A stretch of DNA of 64,000 bases from Janthinobacterium sp. SUN073 (GCF_030397665.1 NZ_JAPUBT010000001.1:741926-805925), one strand, 5' to 3'; counted from the first letter of the stretch, positions 8,652 to 18,056 are shown. Numbers and translations: made by a program. The notes: a model not told the origin generated them from the letters alone.

Positions 8652-9893
8652 TTAGCTGATGTAATTGAACAGCGACAGGCCCGAGATCGAGGTGAACGTT
8701 TTCTGCGCCGCCTGCAGGGTGACTTGCTGCTGGCTGAAGTTGGAAATGGCTTTCACCATGTCCAGGTCTTGCAGGTCCGACAGCGTGGTGGCGTACTGGA
8801 TGTCGAGGTCGTCGCCGGCGCTGTCGAGATAATCGAGTTCCTTCATGCGCGAACCGACTTCCGCGCGTACGGACAGGACATTGTCGTAGGCCGTGTCGAG
8901 AATATTATGCGCGGCGTTCAAGCCGTTCGTCAGGCGCGCCTGCCCCGCATCGCCGCTGCCCGGCTGGCGCAGCACGCCGATCAGGTTTTTCACGGTGGTA
9001 AACAGCGATTCCTTGGCGCTCGGCTCCAGCGTAAAGCTGTCCAGGTCGGCCGGCTTGCCCGTGATGTTCACTTGCTGGCCGTCGAAGGTGATGGCGTCGC
9101 CCGCCTTGTAGGCGATGGGCACGGCGGGATTCGGCACCGTCTGGCCCAGGGTGGCGTCCGTGACGGTGTACGTGGTGACGGCGGCGGTACCCGTGCCCGT
9201 GACCTTGAAATCGATCGAATACTTGTGCCCCGTCAATGCCGACGGGTCCGTCACCGTGCCGCCCGAAACGACGCCCGAGCCGCCGCGCGTAAAGTTGGCG
9301 GTGGCTGCCGCCGTGGTGAACTTGCCGTTGCCGGTCAGGTTATTCTCGAACACGGTGGCGCCGGAATCGCTGGTGGCCAGATAGCGCGCCGAACCCACCT
9401 GCAGTTCGCGCTGGCCCTGGTCGCCCACATAGGTGGCGCCCGTCGGCGTCTGGCTGAATGGCTGGGTGGTGGATTTATAGCCGGAAAACAGGTAGCCGCC
9501 GGCACCGTCGGCCGTGTTGGCGATGCCCATCAAGTCGGTCAGCCGGCCTTCCAGCTCCTTGGCCAGGGTATCGCGGTCGACATCCTGAAGGGCAGGATTA
9601 CCGGCCTTCAGTACCAGGTCCTTCACGTCGGCGATCAGCGAAGTAGTACTGGCCAATGCCAGCTCTTCCTGCGACAGGAAATTCTTCGCGTTCGAGCGGT
9701 TCGTCACGAACTGGGTATTGATCGATTGCGACTGCGTCACTTCCAGCGCGCGCGCCGAGGCGATCGGGTCGTCGGCCGGCGTCAGGTTGCGGCGGTTCGA
9801 CGACAGCTGCATCTGCGTACGGTTCAGGGCGCCCTGCAGATTATTCAGCTGCGAGCTGCCCTGGTCATAAATCATTCGTGTACTGATGCGCAT
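8652..9893 (-). CDS. flgL: Flagellar hook-associated protein 3 FlgL
   Basis: FlgL is the second hook-filament junction protein. The 413-residue product has the flagellin-like N-terminus (MRISTRMIYDQGSSQLNNLQ) and a C-terminal helix (ISNFSQQQVTLQAAQKTFTS), which pack together as in flagellin. The central region (about residues 210-290) is a beta-rich module of the form YKAGDAITFDGQQVNITG then DSFTLEP, and related modules occur in FlgK. flgL is the last gene of the flg operon, 51 bases after flgK, and is followed by a strong terminator. Confidence 0.95.
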   Translation of the reverse strand: MRISTRMIYDQGSSQLNNLQGALNRTQMQLSSNRRNLTPADDPIASARALEVTQSQSINTQFVTNRSNAKNFLSQEELALASTTSLIADVKDLVLKAGNPALQDVDRDTLAKELEGRLTDLMGIANTADGAGGYLFSGYKSTTQPFSQTPTGATYVGDQGQRELQVGSARYLATSDSGATVFENNLTGNGKFTTAAATANFTRGGSGVVSGGTVTDPSALTGHKYSIDFKVTGTGTAAVTTYTVTDATLGQTVPNPAVPIAYKAGDAITFDGQQVNITGKPADLDSFTLEPSAKESLFTTVKNLIGVLRQPGSGDAGQARLTNGLNAAHNILDTAYDNVLSVRAEVGSRMKELDYLDSAGDDLDIQYATTLSDLQDLDMVKAISNFSQQQVTLQAAQKTFTSISGLSLFNYIS

Positions 9894-9944
9894 GATGCTG
9901 CCCTTCCAGAAAGCCGCCGCGCACTGCGCCGCGGTAAAAATTGA

Positions 9945-11912
9945 TTAACGTCCCAGGCCGATCACCACGTCGAACAGGGTGCTGGCGATCTGCATGACCT
10001 TGCCGCACGCCTGGTAGGACTGCTGGTAGCGCAGCAGGTTGGCCGCCTCTTCGTCGAGGTTGACGCCGGAGACGGCCTGCTGCTGGGTGCTGACCTGCTG
10101 CAGCAAGGCCAGGCTGGCCAGGCCGCTGACCTGTACTTCGCGTGTCTTGTTGCCCACGAAGCTGACGGTTTGTGCATACGAACCCTGGAACGTGGCATTG
10201 CCGCCATCAAGGATGTTCTTCGTCTGCAAGCCCGCCAGCAGCGCCGCATTGCGGTTGTCGCCCACGCCGCCCGTATTGGGCTTGATCGTGAAGGTATCGC
10301 CCTGCGCCGGCGTGCCCGTCATGCTGACGTTGATGCCGCCAAAGCTGAAGTTGTCGCCTTCCGTATACGGGATGTTCGCCGTGCCGGCCGGATAGGTCGT
10401 GGTGGCGCCATTCAAGCCCTTGACCGTCACCGCCTGGCTGGCCGGGAAACCCGTCAGCGAGGTGGTCGCCTTGTCGTAGGTCAAGGTCAGGGGCCCCGTC
10501 AGGGCATTGCCCGGGCTTAGGTAGGCCTTGTCGACGGAGCCGGCGCCGAGCTTGCCCGTGCCCGTATTGGCCACCGGCGCCGAGGTGGCGATGGGGGCGG
10601 CGGCGGCAATCTTGTTGCGGTCGGTGATCAGCACGTTCAGGCCGGCCGCGCCATTCGCCGTCGGCCTGATGACGTAGTTGTCGCCCTGGGCGGCCGTGCC
10701 CGAGATCGAGAAATCGACGCCGTCGATGGTTTGCGGCGCCGTTTGCGGATACGGATTGATGATGGTGTGTGCGCCGTCCGATTCGCGCGTCACCACATAG
10801 TTGCTGCCGTCGTATTTCAGGCTGTAATCGCTGGCCGTCAGCTTGGTGGGGTCGCTGACCTTGGCCGACAGCACGGTGGTGCTGCTGGCGTTGTTGCCGC
10901 GGTCGGCGCCGATCACGGGGTCCGGTATCTTGAAGAAATCGCCGCCCATGGCGCCATTCAAGTCCTGGCCCAGCTTGTGCTGGTCATTGAAGGTGCTGGC
11001 CAGCGCGATGGCCACCTTGCCCAGCGAGTTCTGCACATTGTCCAGGGTGCCGCTGCGGAAGTCCAGCAAGCCGCCCAGCGAGCCGCCGGTCAGGGAGCTG
11101 TCCGGCAGCACACTGACGGTACTGCCCGTGACATAGCCCACCTCGATGCGGTTCGGGTCCGTCCGCGAAGGCGTGGCCGCCAGCTCAAAGCTGCGGTCCG
11201 CCACCACCAGCGGCTGGCCCGCGCCGATGGAAATGGTGACGGTATTGTTGGCAGCGGGTTGCACCGTCGCCTTGACATATTTGTTCAATTCCGTGATCAG
11301 CTGGTCGCGCTGGTCCAGCAGATCGTTGGGCTGGTTGCTGACATCGACCGACAGCTGGGAAATCGACTTGTTCAGGTCGGCGAGCTGCTTGGCATAGGTA
11401 TTAATTACCGTCACATTCGACGTGATCTGCGAATTGACGCCGTCGCCGATCTCCGTCAGGCGCGCGCTCAAGCCCTGGAAACGGGAAGTGAGCGAGCCGG
11501 CGCTCGACAGCAACGCCTGGCGCGAGGCGACCGACGAGGGATTGGCGCTGAAATCCTGCACGCCCTTGAAGAAATCCTGCATGGCGGGCGACAAGCCCGC
11601 CGTGGGGTCGGCCAGCAAGTTGTCGATCTGGCTGATCTGCGTGTAATAGCTATCGAGCGCGCTGGTGGCGCTTTGTGCGGCATTGACCTGGGTGGCCATG
11701 AAGCTGTCGTATTGGCGCTTGATCTGCGACACTTCCGTGCCCGTGCCGACGAAGCCATAGCCGGCAAAGTTCGACTGCGAGGTCTGCTGCAGCACCACCT
11801 GGCGGTTGTAGCCAGCCACGTTGGCATTGGTGATGTTATGCCCGGTCGTCGACAGGCCCACCTGCGCTGCAAGCAAACCGCTCTTACCGATGCTGAGTAG
11901 ATTCGAAGTCAT
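9945..11912 (-). CDS. flgK: Flagellar hook-associated protein 1 FlgK
   Basis: FlgK joins hook to filament. The 655-residue protein starts with the rod/hook motif LLSIGKSGLLAAQVGLSTTG and NITNANVAGYNRQ. It ends with the conserved LDEEAANLLRYQQSYQACGK helix. It is longer than the E. coli protein (547 residues), because the middle contains two tandem beta modules (about residues 349-417 and 478-546) that each end in a GD-YVI-P or GD-FTI-P pattern. A sigma-28-like promoter lies 29-55 bases upstream of the start, so flgKL can be expressed as class-3 genes separately from flgB-J. Confidence 0.95.
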   Translation of the reverse strand: MTSNLLSIGKSGLLAAQVGLSTTGHNITNANVAGYNRQVVLQQTSQSNFAGYGFVGTGTEVSQIKRQYDSFMATQVNAAQSATSALDSYYTQISQIDNLLADPTAGLSPAMQDFFKGVQDFSANPSSVASRQALLSSAGSLTSRFQGLSARLTEIGDGVNSQITSNVTVINTYAKQLADLNKSISQLSVDVSNQPNDLLDQRDQLITELNKYVKATVQPAANNTVTISIGAGQPLVVADRSFELAATPSRTDPNRIEVGYVTGSTVSVLPDSSLTGGSLGGLLDFRSGTLDNVQNSLGKVAIALASTFNDQHKLGQDLNGAMGGDFFKIPDPVIGADRGNNASSTTVLSAKVSDPTKLTASDYSLKYDGSNYVVTRESDGAHTIINPYPQTAPQTIDGVDFSISGTAAQGDNYVIRPTANGAAGLNVLITDRNKIAAAAPIATSAPVANTGTGKLGAGSVDKAYLSPGNALTGPLTLTYDKATTSLTGFPASQAVTVKGLNGATTTYPAGTANIPYTEGDNFSFGGINVSMTGTPAQGDTFTIKPNTGGVGDNRNAALLAGLQTKNILDGGNATFQGSYAQTVSFVGNKTREVQVSGLASLALLQQVSTQQQAVSGVNLDEEAANLLRYQQSYQACGKVMQIASTLFDVVIGLGR

Positions 11913-11940
11913 GGTGTCTTATTGGTTACCGTCACATGTA

Positions 11941-11967
11941 TTTACGGCAGCCGCGGCGAAAACTTGA
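11941..11967 (-). promoter_or_regulatory. Sigma-28 (FliA) type promoter upstream of flgK
   Basis: On the - strand, TCAAGTTT (11960-11967) is followed after exactly 11 bases by GCCGTAAA (11941-11948). The enterobacterial FliA consensus is TAAAGTTT, 11 bases, GCCGATAA. Spacing is exact, with one mismatch in the -35 and two in the -10. The predicted start lies about 20 bases before the flgK ATG. Confidence 0.65.
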
Positions 11968-12000
11968 AGCGCGCGGCCTGCACAGGGGCACGGCTGGTGG

Positions 12001-12927
12001 TTAGCCGACCAGCGAATGCTTGATAATTTTTGTCAATTTAGCAGCGTAATTCGGGTCCGTCGCGTAGCCGGCCTTTTGCAAGCCCTGGGCGAAGGTGCTG
12101 GCGTCGCCCGCGCTGGCCAGCACTTTTTCATAGCGTTTGTTGTTGGTAATCAACTGCGCATAATCCTTGAAACTGTCCGCGTAGCTGTCATAGGCGCGGA
12201 ATTTTTCCACCTTGCGCTGCGCCTTGCCATTCACATACTCCGTGGTGACGGCTTCCGTGACCTTGCCCTTCCAGTCGCTGGATGCCTTGATGCCGAACAG
12301 GTTGTGGCTGCTGCTGCCGTCGCGGGCGATGATTTCGCGCTTGCCCCAGCCTGTCTCCAGCGCTGCCTGGCCCAGCATGAACTTGGCCGGGATGCCGGTG
12401 GCGCGGCTGGCTTCTTCCGCATGCACGCCCAGCTTTTCCTGGAAGGCGCGCACATGCGGCGCCTGCGTGGCATTGGCCTTGTCGCTCAGGGTCTTGCCGC
12501 TGCCGCTGGCACTGCTTGCACCGTCGGTGAGGGCGCCCTGCTGCTGGCGGAACGCGGCCAGCGCCTGCGCCATGCTCGACGAGCGGGGCGACGGCGCTTC
12601 GGCGCCATCGGCGGCCAGCGCCTGGTTCGAGGACGACAGCTGGCGGATCAGCACGTCCGCCAGGCCGGTGCCCCGCTTGGCCAGGTTCTGGCTCGTCTGC
12701 TGGTCCAGCATCGAGGTATACATCTTGCTTTGCTGGCTATCCATGATGCCATCCTGCGGCGAGGCTTCCCGCATGCTTTTCATCATCATGTTGATGAACA
12801 TGGCTTCAAATTGCGTGGCCGCCTCTTTCAGGGCGGCGGGGTCCTTCGCCTTGGCGGACTGGCGCAAGCCATCCATGCCCTTGACGTCGTAGGCGGCGGT
12901 ATTGCTGAGGTCGGTTTGGCTGATCAT
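12001..12927 (-). CDS. flgJ: Flagellar rod-assembly protein / muramidase FlgJ
   Basis: FlgJ caps the growing rod and cuts a hole in peptidoglycan. The 308-residue product is the two-domain form: an N-terminal rod-cap domain with FEAMFINMMMKSMREASP (about residues 40-57), a Ser/Ala-rich linker, and a C-terminal glucosaminidase-like domain containing FMLGQAALETGWGKREI, with the catalytic Glu in the ALETGWG context. The ATG at 12927 is chosen over an upstream TTG at 12951 that would fall in flgI. It starts 10 bases after the flgI stop. Confidence 0.94.
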   Translation of the reverse strand: MISQTDLSNTAAYDVKGMDGLRQSAKAKDPAALKEAATQFEAMFINMMMKSMREASPQDGIMDSQQSKMYTSMLDQQTSQNLAKRGTGLADVLIRQLSSSNQALAADGAEAPSPRSSSMAQALAAFRQQQGALTDGASSASGSGKTLSDKANATQAPHVRAFQEKLGVHAEEASRATGIPAKFMLGQAALETGWGKREIIARDGSSSHNLFGIKASSDWKGKVTEAVTTEYVNGKAQRKVEKFRAYDSYADSFKDYAQLITNNKRYEKVLASAGDASTFAQGLQKAGYATDPNYAAKLTKIIKHSLVG

Positions 12928-12937
12928 GGCGTGCCCA

Positions 12938-14053
12938 TCAAATGATTTCAAGTTCGGCGCGCAGCGAACCGGCCGCCTTCATCGCCTGCAGGATGGCCAG
13001 CAAGTCTTGCGGCGAGGCGCCGATGGCGTTCAAGGCTTTCACCACGTCGGACAGCGAAGCGCCGCCCTTGACCAGCATGACCTTGCCCGGTTCCTTCTTG
13101 ATATCGATCTGTGCCGTCTGCGTGACCACCGTGCGTCCGCCCGACAGGGGCGCCGGCTGGCTCACCTGTGGCTCGACATTGATGGTGACGGACAGGTTGC
13201 CGTGCGAAATGGCGCATGTTTCCAGGGTCACGGACTGGTTCATCACGACGGAACCGGTGCGCGCATTCATGATGACCTTGGCCGCCAGGCGGGCCGGATT
13301 GACTTCGATGCTTTCCAGCTGGCCCAGGAAGGTCACGCGCTGGTCGCTGCCGCCCGGCGACTGCACCTGAATCACGCGCCCGTCCAGCGCGGCGGCCGTG
13401 CCGGCGCCGTAGCGGCTGTTGATGGCGTCGACCACGCGGCTGGCGGTGGCGAAATCGGTGGCGTTCAATTCCAGGCGGATGGTGTTATTGGCGCCCAGCA
13501 CCGAGGGTACAGTGCGCTCGACGGTGGCGCCGCCCGAGATGCGCCCCACGCTCAGGTGATTGATGACGATGGAGCTGCCGGCCGCCTGCGCGCCCACGCC
13601 GCCCACCAGGACATTGCCCTGCGCCATGCCGTACACCTGGCCATCGGCGCCCTTCAATGGCGTCATCAATAATGTGCCGCCGCGCAAGCTTTTCGCATTG
13701 CCCATCGACGACACGGTCACGTCCAGCATCTGGCCCGGCTGGGCAAACGCGGGCAAGGACGTCGTCACCATGACGGCGGCCACGTTTTTCAGCTGCAAAC
13801 TGGTGCCTTGCGGCAAGTTGATACCTTGCTGCTGCAGCATCGCCGCCACGCTCTGGATGGTGAACGGCGTTTGCGTGGTCTGGTCGCCGCTGCCGTCGAG
13901 GCCGACGACGAGGCCATAGCCCATCAACTGATTCTGGCGCACGCCGGCGATGCTGGCCAGGTCCTTGATGCGCTCGGCTTGCGCCATCGGCGCCAGCAGG
14001 GCGCAAGCCAGGCCGGCAATGGCCAAACAGCGGGGGAAGGTAAAAGTGGCCAT
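12938..14053 (-). CDS. flgI: Flagellar P-ring protein FlgI
   Basis: FlgI forms the periplasmic P-ring bushing. The 371-residue product has a signal peptide (about residues 1-22, ending PMAQA). It continues with the highly conserved ERIKDLASIAGVRQNQLMGY and GLVVGLDGSGDQTTQTPFT. The C-terminus LNAIGASPQDLLAILQAMKA is also typical. The ATG at 14053 lies two bases after the flgH stop. A much longer open frame extends upstream through flgH in another frame, but the signal peptide fixes the true start here. Confidence 0.96.
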   Translation of the reverse strand: MATFTFPRCLAIAGLACALLAPMAQAERIKDLASIAGVRQNQLMGYGLVVGLDGSGDQTTQTPFTIQSVAAMLQQQGINLPQGTSLQLKNVAAVMVTTSLPAFAQPGQMLDVTVSSMGNAKSLRGGTLLMTPLKGADGQVYGMAQGNVLVGGVGAQAAGSSIVINHLSVGRISGGATVERTVPSVLGANNTIRLELNATDFATASRVVDAINSRYGAGTAAALDGRVIQVQSPGGSDQRVTFLGQLESIEVNPARLAAKVIMNARTGSVVMNQSVTLETCAISHGNLSVTINVEPQVSQPAPLSGGRTVVTQTAQIDIKKEPGKVMLVKGGASLSDVVKALNAIGASPQDLLAILQAMKAAGSLRAELEII

Positions 14054-14055
14054 GA

Positions 14056-14706
14056 TCAGAATGGCAACAGGCTGAGGAAGAAGCGCGAAGCCATCGATGC
14101 CATTTCGGCACGGTCGATCTGGCTGTTGGTGCGGTACTCGACGCGCGCATCGGCCACCTGGGTCGAGGGCACGACGTTGCCCGTGCCGATGGTGTCCGGA
14201 TTGACCATGCCCGAGAAGCGGATGAATTCCGTGCCCTTGTTCATGGCGATCTGTTTTTCGCCGGCGACGATCAAGTTGCCGTTTGGCAATACCTCGATCA
14301 CCGTCACGCCGATCACGCCGGAAAAGGTGTTGCTGGCGGACTGGTTGTCGCCGTCCGCAAACTTGGTCGCGCCATTCGCCGAGACGGTGCCACCTAAACG
14401 GCCCTGGGCAAAACCAGGCGTACTGAAGCCCACGCTGCCCGACTTGTTGCCGGAACTGGCGCCCGCCTTGACGGCGTTCGTGCGCTCGGTGATGGCGATC
14501 GTCATGGTGTCGCCTACGTGGCGCGCGCGGCGGTCTTCGAAGGCGGGACGGTAGGTCGACGGCTGGTAGATGGAACCGTTGTTGACGACCACGGGTTCCG
14601 GCATCGGCGCGCGCGTGGTTGTCGGGTATTGCACGATGGACGTAGGCGTGATGGCGCAGCCGGACAACAGGACTGCGGACAACAGGGCGATGATGGGGTA
14701 TTGCAT
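14056..14706 (-). CDS. flgH: Flagellar L-ring lipoprotein FlgH
   Basis: FlgH forms the outer-membrane L-ring. The 216-residue protein has a lipoprotein signal with lipobox LLSG-C (Cys about residue 16). It then has the conserved GSIYQP segment, RRARHVGDTMTIAITERTNA, and a C-terminus of the family (NSQIDRAEMASMASRFF). The ATG at 14706 has a strong GGAGGT site; the frame stays open upstream to an ATG at 14742 that lacks this. It lies between flgG and flgI. Confidence 0.95.
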   Translation of the reverse strand: MQYPIIALLSAVLLSGCAITPTSIVQYPTTTRAPMPEPVVVNNGSIYQPSTYRPAFEDRRARHVGDTMTIAITERTNAVKAGASSGNKSGSVGFSTPGFAQGRLGGTVSANGATKFADGDNQSASNTFSGVIGVTVIEVLPNGNLIVAGEKQIAMNKGTEFIRFSGMVNPDTIGTGNVVPSTQVADARVEYRTNSQIDRAEMASMASRFFLSLLPF

Positions 14707-14756
14707 GGCGAACCTCCGCTGCCATCCGGCGGCGGATGGCATGACGACTATGAAAA

Positions 14757-15539
14757 TTAAAGTTGCGACAATTTCTGCAGCATTTGATCGGATGTGGTGA
14801 TGGCCTTGCTGTTGATTTCGTAGGCGCGCTGCGTCTGGATCATGTTGACCATTTCCTCGGCCACGTTGACGTTCGAGGTCTCGATATAGCCCTGCATCAG
14901 CACACCGGCGCCGTTGGTGCCCGGGGTATTCGTCTGTGCCACACCGGAAGCGCCCGTTTCCATGTACAGGTTTTCACCCTTCGATTCCAGGCCGGCCGGA
15001 TTGACGAAGGTGGTCAGCTGCAGCGAGCCGATCTGCGATGGCGCGACGGTATTGGGCAAGGTCACGGAGACGGTGCCGTCGCGCGCCACGGTCAGGCTCA
15101 GCGCATTCGTCGGTACGGTGATGGCGGGCTGGATGACGAAGCCCTCGGAGGTCACCATCTGGCCATTGGCATCCGTCTGGAAGGAGCCGTCGCGCGTGTA
15201 GGCGGTGGCGCCATCGGGCAGCAACACCTGGAAGAAACCGGTGCCGTTGACCATCACGTCGCGCGAATTGCCCGACGCCTGGGGATTGCCCTGGGTATGG
15301 ATGCGTTCGGTAGCCACGGTGCGCACGCCCGTGCCGATCTGCAAGCCCGACGGTAGCTGGGTTTGCTGCGACGATTGCGCACCCGGCTGGCGCACATTTT
15401 GATACAGCAAGTCTTCAAACACGGCGCGCGACTTCTTGAAGCCGGTGGTGCTGACGTTGGCCAGGTTATTGGCGATCACGTCCATCTGCGTCTGCTGCGC
15501 TTCCAGGCCGGTCTTGGCTATCCAAAGGGAACGAATCAT
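14757..15539 (-). CDS. flgG: Flagellar distal rod protein FlgG
   Basis: FlgG builds the distal rod. The 260-residue product has the diagnostic start [20 protein letters not shown] followed by [19 protein letters not shown]. The C-terminal helix [20 protein letters not shown] is also conserved. Length and sequence match the family closely. It is preceded by flgF (72 bases) and followed by flgH (50 bases) in the operon. Confidence 0.97.
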   Translation of the reverse strand: MIRSLWIAKTGLEAQQTQMDVIANNLANVSTTGFKKSRAVFEDLLYQNVRQPGAQSSQQTQLPSGLQIGTGVRTVATERIHTQGNPQASGNSRDVMVNGTGFFQVLLPDGATAYTRDGSFQTDANGQMVTSEGFVIQPAITVPTNALSLTVARDGTVSVTLPNTVAPSQIGSLQLTTFVNPAGLESKGENLYMETGASGVAQTNTPGTNGAGVLMQGYIETSNVNVAEEMVNMIQTQRAYEINSKAITTSDQMLQKLSQL

Positions 15540-15611
15540 GTTTTTTCTCCAATAACAGCGCTTGCCAGCCCTGTAGACTATTTCTATGTGACCATTATGC
15601 GACCGGCTCTA

Positions 15612-16355
15612 TCAATTCAAAGCGAGGATCTGGGTGGCTTTCGCCGCGTTATTCTCGGCATTCTTCAACAAGCTCATTTGTGTTTCGAACTGGCGCGCCA
15701 GGGCGATCATGCTGACCATCGAGTCGACGGGGCTGACATTGCTGCCTTCCAGCGCGCCCGTGGTCAATTTGACGGCCTGGTCGGCTTGCGCCACCGTGCC
15801 ATCCTTCAGGCGGAACAGGCCGTCGTCGCCACGCACCAGCTGCTGCTCGGGCGGGTTGACCAGCTTGATGCGTCCCAGCACCGTGGACGGGCCCGGCGGC
15901 ACGTCGGTGGAAATCGTGCCCACCGTGCCGTCGCTGGCGATGGCCACCGTCACGCCGGGCGGAATGGCCAGCGGACCCGTATCGCCCTGCACCATCAGGC
16001 CCGACTGCGTCTGCAGCATGCCGTTCTCATTCATTTTCAAGGCGCCGTTGCGCGTGTAGGCTTCGGAACCGTCGGCCGACTGCACCGCGATCCAGCCGCC
16101 ATTTTCCACGGCCACGTCGAGCGCGCGGCCCGTGTGCTGCATGGGTCCTTGCGTGAAATCGGAACCGACCGTCGAATCGACGACAAAGGCGCGCGTCGGC
16201 ATCATGCCGTCGGCCACCACGGGCACGGCGCGAAACGAGTCGAGCTGGGCACGGAAACCCGTGCTGGTGGCGTTCGCCAGGTTGTTCGCCGTGGTCGCCT
16301 GCTTGTCCAGGATGTGCTTGGCGCCCGAGCCGGCGGTGTAGATGAGACGGTCCAT
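15612..16355 (-). CDS. flgF: Flagellar proximal rod protein FlgF
   Basis: FlgF is a proximal rod subunit. The 247-residue protein begins MDRLIYTAGSGAKHILDKQA and has TTANNLANATSTGFRAQLDS. It ends in the usual C-terminal helix with VDSMVSMIALARQFETQMSL. The ATG at 16355 has GGAGA about 7 bases upstream; an earlier in-frame start at 16376 is less likely. The 99-base gap to flgE contains a strong hairpin and a repeated GGGGTCAGACCC element. Confidence 0.95.
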   Translation of the reverse strand: MDRLIYTAGSGAKHILDKQATTANNLANATSTGFRAQLDSFRAVPVVADGMMPTRAFVVDSTVGSDFTQGPMQHTGRALDVAVENGGWIAVQSADGSEAYTRNGALKMNENGMLQTQSGLMVQGDTGPLAIPPGVTVAIASDGTVGTISTDVPPGPSTVLGRIKLVNPPEQQLVRGDDGLFRLKDGTVAQADQAVKLTTGALEGSNVSPVDSMVSMIALARQFETQMSLLKNAENNAAKATQILALN

Positions 16356-16377
16356 GTGTTTCTCCGTGCAAAACAAA

Positions 16378-16426
16378 AGCTGGGGTCAGACCCGGCGGGG
16401 GAATGCGCCGCAATGCGGCACATTCC
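16378..16426. repeat. GGGGTCAGACCC repeat and hairpin between flgE and flgF
   Basis: A 22-base block (16378-16399, core GGGGTCAGACCC) is identical to bases 28153-28174 between flhF and flhA. Here it is followed by a strong hairpin: GGAATG (16400-16405) pairs with CATTCC (16421-16426), and GCCGC (16407-16411) with GCGGC (16415-16419), with loop AAT. It may be a dispersed repetitive extragenic element; in the flg transcript it could modulate mRNA stability between hook and rod genes. Confidence 0.6.
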
Positions 16427-16454
16427 GGTCACGAAGTGACTGACTCCCTGATTA

Positions 16455-18002
16455 TTAGCGCAAGTTCACCAGGGTTTGCAGAACAGAATCCTGCGTCTTG
16501 ATGGTCTGCGCATTCGCCTGGTAGGCGCGCTGGGCCGTGATCATGTTGACCAGTTCGGCCGTCAGGTCCACGTTCGACACTTCCACGGACGAGGCGCGCA
16601 AGTCGCCCAGGCCGCCCGAGCTCGGCGAACCCGTCATGGGACTGCCCGAGGTCGAGCTTTCCACCCAGGCGTTGTTGCCCAGCGGTTCGAGGCCATTCGG
16701 ATTGGCAAACTTGGTCAACACCACCTGGCCCAGGTCGCGCGTCTTGCCATTGTTGTACTGGCCCTGGATCACGCCATCGGAACCCACGACGAAACGGTCC
16801 AGCTGACCGGCCGCATAGCCATCGGCCACGGTGCGCTTTTCGCTGGTGGATGAACTGAGCTGGGTGGAATTGGTAAAGTCGACCTTGATCGCCAGGTTGG
16901 CGTTCGCGCCCGTGGCGGGGAAGACGGGCAGGTTGACCGTCACCGGCAGGGTTTGCGGTGGCGTCAGGCCCAGCATGGCGGCCTTGTCCAGGCTGCCGAC
17001 GCTATTGAACACCAGCGAGGCCGACCTCACGGCGGGCACCTCGGTCACCGAGGAAATATTGGCGTCGATCTGGTCTGGCGTCAGGCTGGAATTGACGCCG
17101 TTGGGCACAGCGCTGCCATAGGTGGCGCTGATGGCATTCAACTGGGCGGTACTGGCACCGGCCAGCACCGCGGCGGCGCGCACGGCGGCGCCGGCCGCAT
17201 TGCCATAGGCGACAGCGGCGGTCGTGATAGCCGCCGGCACCAGCGGCACGGCCGTGACGGCGGCCTGGTAGGCGGCGCGCGCGGCCACCGAAGCGGCATC
17301 GGTTTGCGCCGCGGACGCCACTTTCGCGCTGGTAATTTCCTTGCCGTCAGTCGTTGTGTAAACATCCCAGGTATTGGTGCCCGTCTTGACATAGAAATTG
17401 GACATGGTGTGCGCATTGCCCAGAGAATCATAGACGGGCACGGGGAATTGCTGGGTCCACGACTTTTGCTCGCCCACGCTGAACGGCACCACGGTCGGCA
17501 TGGCCGATTTGGAATCGAGGTTGATCTGGGTATCGACCTTGGTGGTCGCCTTCGGCGCCATGTCGGACGGATCGATCTGCAGCGGTACGGTGGCGCCGGC
17601 CAGGATCTTGCCGTTCGCGTCGGCCGGATAACCGGTCAGCTGGGCTTTCTGCGCATTGATGATGAAGCCGCTCTTGTCGACCTGGAACTGGCCGTTGCGC
17701 GAATACTGGATGGCGCCGTTCACGCTGGTGCGGAAGAAACCGCCGCCATTGATGGCGATGTCGAGCGGATTCGACGAGCTTTCCAGGTTACCCTGGTTGA
17801 ACAGTTGCGCCACTTGCGACACGGCCACGCCGATGCCGGGCTGGTTGCCGCCCACGCCATACAGCGAGTTGGCATAGATGTCGGCGAACTGCGCCTGCGA
17901 TTGCTTGAAACCCACGGTGGCCGAGTTGGCGATGTTGTTGCCGATGACGTCCAGCGATTTGGCGGCGCCGTTCAAGCCGCTCAGGCCTTGTTGGAAAGAC
18001 AT
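16455..18002 (-). CDS. flgE: Flagellar hook protein FlgE, enlarged by an Ala-rich insert
   Basis: FlgE is the hook subunit. The ends are typical: MSFQQGLSGLNGAAKSLDVI with GNNIANSATVGFKQSQAQF at the N-terminus, and a C-terminal helix with VDLTAELVNMITAQRAYQAN. The 515-residue length exceeds the usual size of about 400-420. Most of the excess is an Ala/Val-rich segment at about residues 232-320, rich in small residues (for example GAAVRAAAVLAGASTAQLNA), that interrupts the outer D2 domain. Reading frame and codon use continue through it, so it is a genuine insert. The gene lies between flgD and flgF. Confidence 0.95.
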   Translation of the reverse strand: MSFQQGLSGLNGAAKSLDVIGNNIANSATVGFKQSQAQFADIYANSLYGVGGNQPGIGVAVSQVAQLFNQGNLESSSNPLDIAINGGGFFRTSVNGAIQYSRNGQFQVDKSGFIINAQKAQLTGYPADANGKILAGATVPLQIDPSDMAPKATTKVDTQINLDSKSAMPTVVPFSVGEQKSWTQQFPVPVYDSLGNAHTMSNFYVKTGTNTWDVYTTTDGKEITSAKVASAAQTDAASVAARAAYQAAVTAVPLVPAAITTAAVAYGNAAGAAVRAAAVLAGASTAQLNAISATYGSAVPNGVNSSLTPDQIDANISSVTEVPAVRSASLVFNSVGSLDKAAMLGLTPPQTLPVTVNLPVFPATGANANLAIKVDFTNSTQLSSSTSEKRTVADGYAAGQLDRFVVGSDGVIQGQYNNGKTRDLGQVVLTKFANPNGLEPLGNNAWVESSTSGSPMTGSPSSGGLGDLRASSVEVSNVDLTAELVNMITAQRAYQANAQTIKTQDSVLQTLVNLR

Positions 18003-18056
18003 TGTGTTCTCCTGGTAGAAAATAGGGGTAGAGGGTCTACGCTACAAATGAGCGGC

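Noticed and set aside
14056..14725. Extension of the flgI frame through flgH into one long protein
   Set aside because: The other frame encodes a full FlgH lipoprotein with its own strong ribosome site, and FlgI has a signal peptide starting at 14053.
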